Source of the DNA: Rhodococcus sp. ARC_M5
Lineage (GTDB): Bacteria; Actinomycetota; Actinomycetes; Mycobacteriales; Mycobacteriaceae
Direction of reading: 5' to 3'
Assembly (NCBI RefSeq): GCF_022810405.1
Contig: NZ_JALGQE010000001.1
Coordinates: 434,001-498,000 of the forward strand
DNA length: 64,000 bases
Position numbers and translations under genes: made by a program. The notes below the pieces were generated by a model that saw only the letters and a program-made list of their open reading frames with translations, searched no databases and had not been told where the DNA came from. Shown one piece after another: positions 1 through 10,900 of this stretch. The stretch's first letter is position 1. The number at the start of each line of letters is the position of its first letter.

Positions 1-1880
1 TCGGGAGCCCGGTATTCCGCGGCCGACACGCTGGCATCGGGCTTCGGCAGGGCCCTGCGGTCGAGTTTGCCGCTCGCATTGAGAGGGAGCTCGTCGAGCC
101 CGACGAACACACCGGGCACCATGTAGTCGGGAAGTCGGCCGCGCAGGCCGGCCGAGAGCGCGTCCGCATCCACGCTTCCGCTCACGGTAACGACGTACGC
201 CACGAGCCGGTCGTCCACACCGGAATCGGAGTCGTCGGACACCACGACCACTACCGCCTGACGGACGTCGTCCTGGGCGACGAGCGCGGCCTCGATCTCG
301 CCGAGCTCGATGCGCAAACCGCGTAGCTTGACCTGAAAGTCGGTACGTCCCAGATACTCGAGGACGCCGTCGGAGTTCCACCGGACGAGGTCGCCTGTGC
401 GGTACATCCGGGTGCCATCGCCGGCTGGATCGGCCACGAAACGGTCGGCTGTGAGGTCCGGTCGAGCCATGTACCCGCGCGCCAACTGGACGCCCGCAAG
501 GTACAACTCGCCCGGGACTCCTGGCGGGGTCCGGCCGAGCCCTTCGTCGAGAACGTGCAACTCGGTGCGAGGCACCGCAACTCCGATGGGAACCGACACC
601 CCGTCCGAATCGTCGGTGCGGTGATAGGTGACGTCGACTGCCGCTTCGGTCGGCCCGTAGAGGTTGTGTAGATCCGCATCGAGCACTTCGTGAAATCTTC
701 GCGCTGCCGCTGCGGGTAGCGCCTCGCCTGAAGCGAATACCTGCCGCAGACTCGGAATGCTGGGTGTAGCAACCGAATCGAACAAACCGAGGAACACCGC
801 GAGCATCGACGGCACGAAGTGGGCTGTGGTCACTCCCTGCCGCGCCATGGCGTCGGCGATATAGGCCGGGTCGCGGTGCCCGTCGGGCGCAGCGATGACC
901 AACGTTGCACCCGCCTGCAGCGGCCAGAAGAACTCCCACACCGACACATCGAAGGTGAACGGAGTCTTCTGCAACACCACATCCGCCTCGGTCAGCGGAT
1001 AGTCCCGCTGCCGCCAATCGAGGTTCGCAACGATGGCCTCGTGCGACACCGCCACACCCTTGGGCCGACCGGTCGATCCGGAGGTGAAAATGACGTAGGC
1101 CGTGTTCTCCGGCTCGAGCGGCCGCATGCGCTCGTCATCCGACATCGGCACCGGTGACAGCCCGGACAAGTCCTCGGTATCGACGTAGAGAATCGAGGTG
1201 CCGCTCGGCAGCGCAGTGTTCTCGGCGGTGGTGGTCAGCACCAGAAGCGGCCGAGCGATGTCCAGCACGTAAGAGATGCGGTCGGCCGGATGAGCCGGAT
1301 CCAGCGGCACGTACGCGCCGCCCGCTTCCACGATGGCATACATGGCGACCAACAACTCGACAGAGCGGGAGATCGACAATCCGACGGCAGTGTCAGGTCC
1401 TACGCCCAGATCAACCAGCCGGCGTGCGAGGGTGTTCACCCGCGCGTCGAATTCGGCGTAGGTCAACGACAGGCCCTCGAAACGCAGTGCTTCCGCGTCG
1501 GGTGTCCGCTGCACCTGCGCACGAAAGCGGCCGGGCAAGGTCTCGGCCGACGCGGCCGGAGCGGCCGAAACAAAGTCGCCCAACACCGCGCGTGCGTCGG
1601 CCACCACGTGGGCCACGATCGACTCGAGTCCGCCGGCCACGGATTCGATGGCACCCGGCGCGACCGTGGACAGTGCCAACGGGACCAGCGCGTCGGCACC
1701 GAGAACACCGCCCATTGCGGTATCGAGGTTGGTCAGCTCCTGGTGCAGAGCGCCGTACGACACCGATTCGCCGCCGAACTCGAGGGCGGTGCGATCTCCC
1801 TCGTCCTGGGCCACGCGGGAAACCAGTCCCGGTAGATCGTCGATCGCCGTCGAGTGCGAACCGGACCCACCAGAAACCAT
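1..1880 (-). CDS. NRPS second subunit, 5' part (docking-like head + serine A domain), cut by window edge
   Basis: Start ATG at 1880 is preceded by GGGAGGA about 7 nt upstream. About 626 residues are visible. Residues ~13-100 resemble a degenerate start of an adenylation (A) domain. A complete A domain follows from ~113, with [20 protein letters not shown] and GKLDRRALP motifs. The window ends just before the carrier domain. Pocket residues read by alignment to GrsA/EntF are D-V-W-H-F-S-L-V-D, the EntF serine code, so Ser activation is a confident prediction. There is no N-terminal condensation domain: that C domain ends the upstream 10,032-residue protein, making this the A-T half of a split module 9. 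The gene lies 91 bp downstream of the giant gene on the same strand, probably in the same operon. Downstream modules and the release domain lie outside the window. Confidence 0.93.
   Translation of the reverse strand, partial: MVSGGSGSHSTAIDDLPGLVSRVAQDEGDRTALEFGGESVSYGALHQELTNLDTAMGGVLGADALVPLALSTVAPGAIESVAGGLESIVAHVVADARAVLGDFVSAAPAASAETLPGRFRAQVQRTPDAEALRFEGLSLTYAEFDARVNTLARRLVDLGVGPDTAVGLSISRSVELLVAMYAIVEAGGAYVPLDPAHPADRISYVLDIARPLLVLTTTAENTALPSGTSILYVDTEDLSGLSPVPMSDDERMRPLEPENTAYVIFTSGSTGRPKGVAVSHEAIVANLDWRQRDYPLTEADVVLQKTPFTFDVSVWEFFWPLQAGATLVIAAPDGHRDPAYIADAMARQGVTTAHFVPSMLAVFLGLFDSVATPSIPSLRQVFASGEALPAAAARRFHEVLDADLHNLYGPTEAAVDVTYHRTDDSDGVSVPIGVAVPRTELHVLDEGLGRTPPGVPGELYLAGVQLARGYMARPDLTADRFVADPAGDGTRMYRTGDLVRWNSDGVLEYLGRTDFQVKLRGLRIELGEIEAALVAQDDVRQAVVVVVSDDSDSGVDDRLVAYVVTVSGSVDADALSAGLRGRLPDYMVPGVFVGLDELPLNASGKLDRRALPKPDASVSAAEYRAP
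1581..1844 (-). other. A-domain-like N-terminal head of NRPS subunit 2 (candidate docking element)
   Basis: Residues ~13-100 align without large gaps to the C-terminal 91 residues of the preceding NRPS: DLPxLVS near the start, AMGxxL in the middle, then ALVxxALS and a PG. Both look like the first ~90 residues of an A domain, without the A3 phosphate-binding loop or any later A motif. A real A domain begins right after this segment, so the head is an extra copy. A role in docking the two proteins is inference. Confidence 0.6.
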
Positions 1881-1971
1881 TTACTTCATCCTCCCGCTCA
1901 CTGCACCTGAAATCGCGTTCGATCGATTATCCCTACCGCCGACCACGCGACAGACGACACCCTCCTCGGGC

Positions 1972-4900
1972 TCAACCATCGATCACGGCCTCGGCCGCCT
2001 CGATCATCGACGCCACCGCCGTCGCGTATCCCTCTGCACCGAGTGCGGGCAGGATGCCGGGCACGAGCTGTGACAGAGCCACCGTGACCAGCGCTTCGGG
2101 CTTGAGCGTCGTGCCCATGGCCTTGGAGACCGATTCGAGCTTCGTTCCCAGCTGCTCGAACGTGATGTCTACGCCCTCATGACTCAGCACGGCTGTGGAC
2201 GGCGCGATGGACGCTGCCTGCGATACGAGCGCAGGAAGATCTGCGACCGTTCTGGCCTTCCGCTTCGGCGCAAACGCAGCCCGCTCGGCCTCGGACAGAA
2301 TGTCGATCGAACGCAACGTCACCGAGGGATCCTGCGTCACGGCGTCGAGAATTCGCAGGAACCTGTCGGCGAACTTCTCCACCGTCGACCTGTCGAATAT
2401 CGACGTCGCGTAGTTGAACAGGGCTCGCACATCCTGCACCGAACCGGTCTCGTCGAACTGCTCGATCGCCGTCAATTGCAGATCGAACTTCGCCTGATCC
2501 TCGTCCGCCGCGAGCGCAGACACCTCGAGTCCGGGCAGCGCGAAGGTGTCACTGACTGCGTTCTGGAAGGTCAGCATCACCTGGAACAGCGGCGAGTACG
2601 CACTGGACCGACTCCGTCCCATCGCTTCGACGACATTCTCGAACGGAACATCGGCATGACCGAAGGCTGCGAGATCGGTGTCTCTCGTTCGAGTGAGCAG
2701 CTCGGAGAACGTCATCGCACCCTCGACCTTTGTCCGCAGTACGAGAGTGTTGACGAACATGCCGACCACGTCGTCGAGTGCCGCCTCGCCGCGCCCCGCG
2801 GTGGGCGTACCGACAGCAATGTCGTCGGTTCCGCTGAGTCGAGCGAGCAGCACTGCCAGGGCACCGTGCACAACCATGAAGACCGTCGAATTGTGCTGAC
2901 GGGCAACCTTGTCCACGCGCTGTGCGATGTCGGTACCGAAGGTGAACTCGTACGCCTGACCGATCGTGGACTGCCGCGCCGGCCGGGGCCGGTCGGTCGG
3001 GAGCGCCAACAGATCCGGAATTCCGGCAAGCTCACGCGTCCAGTAGTTCAACTGCGCGGTCATAGCGCTGTTCGGATCGGTCACGTCGCCGAGTACCTCG
3101 CGCTGCCACAGGGTGTAGTCCGCGTACTGCACCGGCAACGGTGACCACTGGGGAGCATCGCCCACGGCCCGTGAGGTGTACGCGAGCATGACGTCCCGAA
3201 TCAACGGCCGCATGGAGAACCCGTCCGCGGTGATGTGATGTGCGACCAGTGCGAAGACGTGGTCGGTCTCGCTCAGGGCGAACAACCCCGCCCGCACCGG
3301 AACCTCCGCGGTGACGTCGAATCCGCCGCCGAGAATCTCACCTACACGGTCGAAAACGTCGGCCTCCGTTACCCGAACAGGAGTCAGGTTGCCGATGGAG
3401 TCGTCAACCCGCCCGATGACCTGAACGGGACCGTCAGCAGAGTCAGGATACTTGGTACGCAGGACCTCGTGCCGCTCCACGACATCGTTCATCGCCGCTG
3501 CGAATGCACCGACATCGAGAGCGCCGGTGAGTCTGATCGCGGCCGGAATGTTGTATGCCGCCGATGCGGTGTCGACCTGGTTGATGGTCCACATGCGTTG
3601 TTGGGCAAGCGAGAGCGGTATTGCCGCAGGCCGCTCACGAGCTACGAGCGGCTGCCTCGCACCACCGCCGACGAGAGGCTGGATCTTGGCCGCCAGGGCC
3701 GCCACGGTCGACGCCTCGAACACGATCCTCACCGGAATCTGAGTATCGAGTGCGGTGCCCAACCGCGACACCACCTGGGTGGCAATGAGTGAGTTTCCGC
3801 CGAGATCGAAGAAGTCGTCGGTACGGCCGACACGGTCGATACCCAGAACATCCGCGAGAGTACCGGCGACGATCTCCTCGATCGGGTTGGTCGGAGCCGC
3901 GAACTCGGCGGACGCCAGTTCCGGTGCAGGCAAGGCCTTGCGGTCGAGCTTGCCGTTGGTGTTCAACGGCAACGCATCGAGAACGACGAACGCCGACGGC
4001 ACCATGTAGGACGGAAGGGCGGCCGCGAGCTCGTTGGTACTCGCTTCGACGTCGAACTCGTCGGAACGTCCGACGACGTAGGCCACCAGGCGATCGCCGG
4101 TGCGGCCGTCGTTGTGGACTGTCACCGCAGCCTCGCGCACTCGATCCTGCGCTCGCAGAGCCGATTCGACCTCGCCGAGCTCGATGCGGAACCCGCGAAT
4201 CTTGACCTGGAAGTCAGCCCGCTCGACGTATTCGAGTTCACCGTCGGCCGTCCACTTCACGATGTCACCGGTGCGGTACATCCGGGTACCGCCGGTCGCG
4301 AACGGGAGGGCGACGAACCGGTCGGCGCTCAGATCCGGACGCGCGAAGTAGCCTCGGGCCAACTGCGCACCCGCAAGATACAGCTCACCGCTGACACCGA
4401 CCGGTACCGGGTGCAGTCGTGCGTCGAGTACGAACACCTGGGTGTTCCACTCCGGACGCCCGATCGGCACCGACGCCACATCGGAATCGGCGACCGCATG
4501 CGAGGTCACCGATACCGCGGCCTCGGTAGGCCCGTACAGGTTGAACAGTTCCGCCGAATTGTTCGACCGGAACTGCTGTGCCGTCGCCGCAGGCAGGGCC
4601 TCACCGATCGCGAGCACCCGGCGCAACGTGGACGGAAGCGAACCACCGGCCACCGTGCTCAGCATCGACAACATCGACGGAACCACGTGCAGTGTGGTCA
4701 CCGACCGCTCACGCAGGACCCCGAGCAGATAATCGGGGTCACGGTGACCGTCTGCTGTCGCCACGACGAGTCGGGCACCGATCGTCAAGGCCGACCAGAA
4801 TTCCCACACGGAGAGATCGAAGGTCGCCACGGTCTTGAGGAGCACCGAGTCCGATGCATCCATGCCGAACTCGTGGTGCTTCCATGCCAATTGGTTGACG

Positions 4901-7900
4901 ATCGCACCGTGCGACACCGCCACGCCCTTCGGCTTGCCGGTCGATCCCGACGTGAAGATGACATATGCGGTGTGGTCCGCATGCAGAGGTGCCGATCGTT
5001 CAGCGGCGACCACCGGGGTGTCGTCCTCGCCGGACACCTCGAGTTCGGCCAGGTCCACCGCCCCGGCCATGTCGGACTCCGTTTCGTCGACTCCGGGAAC
5101 GGTGATCACCAGGACGGGTCGTGCGGTGTCGAGGATGTACTCGATTCGTTCGGCCGGTTGATCCGGATCGATCGGAACGTAGGCACCGCCGGCCTTCACG
5201 ATCGCGTACATACCGACCAGAAGATCGACAGATCGTCGAATCGCCAGACCCACCAGAGACTCCGGCCCCACGCCGCGATCGATCAGCGACCGTGCCACTC
5301 GGTTCACGCGCGCGTCGAACTGCCGGTACGTCAGCGATTCGCCCTCGAACTCGATCGCTACGGCATCGCCGTCTCGCCGTACCTGCGCATCGAACATGTC
5401 GACCAGAGTGACGTCGGTATCGATGTCGCGGGCGGTATCGTTCCACGCGGTCAGCACGTCGTCGCGCTCGTCGTGCTCGAGCACGACGATATCTCCGACA
5501 GCCTGATCCGGTTCGGACACAACCGATTCCAGGACTCGAACGAATCGATCGACGATCGATCGGACCGTGGATTCGTCGAACAGGTCGGTCGCGTACGTCA
5601 CGAGCGCCTCGAACCCCGCAGGTGCACCGTCTGCGTCGTGACGATCGGCCAGGATGAGGTGCAGGTCGAACTGTGAGTTACCCGAGTCGGCGTCCACCGG
5701 AGAGACCGTGAGGTCCCCCAGTTCGAGAGACGTCTGCGCGACGTTCTGGAACGAGAAGCCGACTTGGAACAGCGGATGCCGTGCGGTCGACCTCGCCGGG
5801 TTGAGCACCTCGACCAGCCGCTCGAAGGGAACGTCGGCGTTGGCGAAAGCCTGTAGATCGGTCTCCCGAGCCTGCGCCAGCAGATCCGTGAAGCTCGATG
5901 CACCGTCGACGTCCAATCGGAAGACCAACGTGTTGACGAACATTCCGACGAGATCGTCCAGTGCCGCTTCACCGCGACCGGCGATGGGAGTGCCGATTGC
6001 GATGTCCGACATACCCGACAGCCGGGACAGTACGACGGCGAAGGCGGCATGGACCGCCATGAAGACCGTCGAGTTGTGCGCCCGAGCCAGTTCCTGGACG
6101 GCCGCGTGGGTCCGAGCCGACACCGTGAATTCGACACGCCGCCCGCGGAAGCTCTGGTCGGCCGGTCGCGGCCGGTCCAGTGGAAGCGTCAACTGGTCGG
6201 GTAGATCGGCGAGGGCACCCTTCCAGTACTCGAGCTGCTGCGCACCGACCGACGTCGGGTCGTCCTCGCGTCCGAGCACTTCGCGCTGCCACAGCGCGTA
6301 ATCGGCGTACTGCACCGGCAACGCGGCCCATTCCGGCGAACGTCCCTGCGTGCGAGCTGCGTACGCAGTCATCAGGTCGGTGGTCAACGGCACCATCGAC
6401 GAACCGTCGGCGGAGATGTGGTGGACCACCATCGCCACGACGAATTCCTGTGCCGCTACACGGAACAGAGTGACCCGAACCGGCACCTCGGTGGTGACGT
6501 CGAAGGCGGTCGCTGCCAGGGCCATGACACGCTCGGTGACGGCTCCGGCGTCGACGTCCTCCACTGTCAGAGCAATTCCGGCCTGTTCGACCGACAGAAC
6601 CTGTTGCATCGCACCGGATTCGGTCTCCGGGTAGACCGTTCGCAGCGTCTCGTGCCGACCGACGAGATCGGTGACTGCCGCAGCGAAAGCGTCCTCGTCG
6701 AGATGGCCCGAAAGCCGCAAGGCCATCGGAATGTTGTACGCCGTCGACGCGCTGTCGAATCGGTTCAGGAACCACATGCGCGACTGTGCGAGAGACAGTG
6801 GCACGTGGGCGGGACGCTCGCGTGCCGTCAGTTCGGTACGGCCGCTACCGACCGCCGTCTCCACCCGTGCGGCGAGATCGCCGACCGAGGAGGCCTCGAA
6901 CAGCAACCGGACCGGCACTGTCGCATCCAGCGCCCCGCCGAGCCGTGACACCACCTGCGTCGCAATGAGTGAGTTACCGCCCAGAGCGAAGAAATCGTCG
7001 TCCACGCCGACGCGCTCCACACCGAGCACATCCGCGAACACACCCGCCACTATCTCTTCGATCGGCGTCGATGGAGCACGGAACTCCACCGCCACCGCCG
7101 TCGGCTCCGGTAGCGCCTTGCGATCGAGCTTTCCGTTGACCGTCAACGGAATCGCATCCATCACCACGAACGCCGACGGCACCATGTACTCCGGCACCAG
7201 TTCCGCCACACCGGCACGAACTGCCTCCACATCGGCCGACCCGACGAGATAAGCAACCAACCGCACCGCACCCGGCGAATCCTCGCGCACGATCACCGCA
7301 GCCGCGGACACCCCGGTCTGAGCCGACACCGCTGCCTCGATCTCGCCGAGCTCGATCCGGAAACCGCGCACCTTGACCTGATCATCGGCACGCCCGAGAT
7401 ACACCAGCTCTCCGACACCGGAACCGTCCTCGACCCACCGCGCCACATCGCCGGTTCGATACAACCGACCCGAACCGAACGGATTCGCCACGAACCGCGT
7501 CGCCGACAACCCCGCACGCCCGAGATAACCACGCGCCAACTGTCCACCCGACACGTACAGTTCACCCGCAACACCGACAGGGACCGGCTGCAGACGCGTG
7601 TCGAGCACGTACACACCCAGACCCGAAATCGGAGCACCGATCACCGATGCCGAACCGATCGACGCCGCCGACAGAGCCCGGAACGACACGTGCACCGTCG
7701 TTTCGGTGATGCCGTACATGTTCACCAACAACGGTCCCGTAGCGCTGCCGTCACCGTGACGGGCGAACCAGCCCTCGAGCCTGCGCGGCTCCAACGCCTC
7801 CCCACCGAAGATCACGTACCTCAACGCCAGCTCACCGCCACCCTGCGTGCGGTCCAGCTCGGCCAGTTGATAGAACGCCGACGGAGTCTGGTTCAACACC

Positions 7901-10900
7901 GTGACGCCTTCGGACACCAGCAATTCGCGGAACGCCTCGGGTGAACGCGAAGTGAAGTAATCGACCATCACCAACGTTCCACCGTTGAGCAACGGCCCCC
8001 ACAACTCCCACACCGAGAAGTCGAACGCGTAGGAATGGAACATCGTCCACACATCGTCCACACCGAACCCGAACGAGGAATCGGTGTTGTCCATCAACCG
8101 CAGCACCGTCGAATGCGGCACCGATACGCCCTTGGGACGCCCCGTCGAACCCGACGTGTAGATCACGTACGCCACGTTGTCCGCAGACAACGGAACCGAG
8201 CGATCCGCATCCGTCACCGGACTCGAATTCGACTCGCTCGCAACACCTTCACCGATGTCGATGACAGCGACAGAGGCTGCCCGTACACCGACCATCGACT
8301 CCTGCGCCACCACCTGGGCGGTCGAGACCACCGCGACCGGTGTCGCATCGGCAATCATGAACTCGATCCGCTCCGCCGGATACGACGGATCGACCGGCAG
8401 GTAGCCGGCGCCGGACTTGACCACCGCCAGCAACGCGACGATCAACTCGACAGAACGCGGCAGCGCAACCGCAACCAGTGCATCGGGACCAGCACCAGCC
8501 GAAATAAGCACTCGCGCAAGACGATTGACTCGTCCATCGAGCTCGGCGTACGACACCGACATGCCCTCGAACCGTACTGCGACCGAATCCGGATACGCAT
8601 CGACGACAGCGTCGAATCGATCCGCCAACGTCCCCGCACCGGAGGACACATCCGGACCCGATGAACTCCACTGGCTCAGCACGCGCTCACACGTGACGGG
8701 ATCGACGATCTCGAGATCACCGACCGCAGCCGACGGATCCGCAACGACTCCTCTCAGGATCGAGACGAGCTGATCGCCCATGACCTGCACGGTTTTCGCC
8801 TCGAACAGATCGGTGGCGTAGCTGACGTAGCACCTCAGCCCACCGTCCAGGACCTCCTCGAAAGTGAACTGCACGTCGAACTTCGCGATCTCCGCATCGA
8901 ACTGAAGTGCTTCGACAGCGAGCCCCGGCAATTCGAGAGACGTCTGTCCCTGGTTCTGGAATGCCAGCACCACCTGCACGAGCGGATGCCGCGCCTGCGA
9001 ACGCTGCGGATCGAGCACCTCGACCAGTCGCTCGAACGGCACGTCCGCGTTGGCAAACGCCTCGAGATCCACCTCACGCGCGTTCGCCAGCACGTCGACG
9101 AACTCGGCCGACGGGGACACCTCGGTCCGGAGCACGAGGGTGTTGACGAACATACCGATCAGGTCGTCGACACCGGCATCGCCGCGGCCGGCAATGGGGG
9201 TGCCGATCGCGACATCCTCCGATGCCGCCAACCTCGACAGCAATACCGCCAACGCCGAGTGCACCACCATGAACAGAGTCGCGTTGTTCTTCCGAGCGAG
9301 CTGGTTCAGCGCGGTATGCAGTGCTGCAGGTACGTCGAATTGCGTGGTGCGTCCACGGTTGGTCGCGATCTCCGGACGAACGTGATCGAACGGCAACTCG
9401 ATCTGGTCCGGGGCCCCCGCCAATCGACGAGTCCAATAGGCAACCTGCGCCGACGCGGGTGACGTCGGATCGTCCTCACTACCCAACACCGCACGCTGCC
9501 ACAGCGTGTAGTCCGCATACTGAACCTCGAGGGGCTGCCACGACGGCGCATCGCCCGCTGCGCGAGCGGCATACGCAGTCATCACGTCCACCGTCAACGG
9601 CCGCATCGAGAAGCCGTCGGCTGCGATGTGATGAACGACGAAGACCAGGACGTGCTCATCGCTGCCCAACTGCAGCAACCGAACCCGAACCGGCACCTCG
9701 CGCGTGACGTCGAACCCTCGGCCGACGATGTCCACCACGACGCTCATGACTTCGCCTGCTGGTACTGCGACCGGTTCCAGATCGATCGGCACGTCGGCGG
9801 GTTCGCGGATCACCTGATAACCGACCCCGTCGACTTCGGGGTACACCGTCCTCAGCGTCTCGTGCCGAGCCACCACGTCGCCGATCGCAGCGTGGAGAGC
9901 GGCCGCATCCAACGCGCCGGTGAGCTCGATCGCCACCGGAATGTTGTTGACCGCCGACGCGGTATCGAATCGGTTCAGGAACCACATGCGTTGCTGCGCA
10001 AGAGAAAGCGGGATGCGCTCGGGCCGCGGACCAGCTCTGAGAGCTGCCCGTCCGCCGGCCCCGACATGGTCCTCGACGCGGCGTGCCAGTGCACCGACCG
10101 TCGATGCGTCGAACAAGGCGCGGACGGGTACGGCAGCCTCGAGTGCCGAACTCAATCGAGCGGCTACCTGTGTCGCGATCAGTGAGTTGCCACCGAGAGC
10201 GAAGAAGTCGTCGTCGACGCCGACCCGTTCCACACCGAGTAGATCTGCGAAGACCTCGGCAACGATCTGCTCGACGGGCGTGGTCGGTGCCCGGAACTCG
10301 ACTGTCTCGAATGCCGGCTCCGGCAATGCTTTGCGGTCGAGCTTGCCCGACGTGGTAAGCGGGAGGGCATCGAGTACGACGAACGCCGACGGCACCATGT
10401 AGGCCGGCAGGCGCTCCGACACGTCGGCGGCGACTGCGTCGACCGTCGTCTCGGTGGTCAGGACGATCCACGCAACGAGCCGATCGGCGCGCACCGCCAC
10501 CACCGATTGCGCCACGGTGTCGACACCGGCGAGAGCCGACTCGATCTCACCGAGCTCTATGCGCTGCCCACGTAGCTTGACCTGGAAGTCCGAACGGCCG
10601 ACGTATTCCAGTTCACCGTCGACGGTCCACCGGACGACATCGCCGGTTCGGTACAACCGGCCGCGTCCGAAGGGGTCGGCAACGAACCGATCTGCAGTGA
10701 GATCGGGGCGTGAGGCGTATCCCCGCGCGAGCTGCACACCGCCGAGGTACAGCTCCCCCTCCGCGCCGACAGGTGCCGGCCGAAGTGCGTTGTCCAACAC
10801 GTAGACACGGGTGTTGTAGACCGGTCGCCCGATCGGCACGCTCGATACGTCTCGGGCCGAGAACTCGTGATGCGTGACGTCGACTGCCGCTTCCGTCGGT

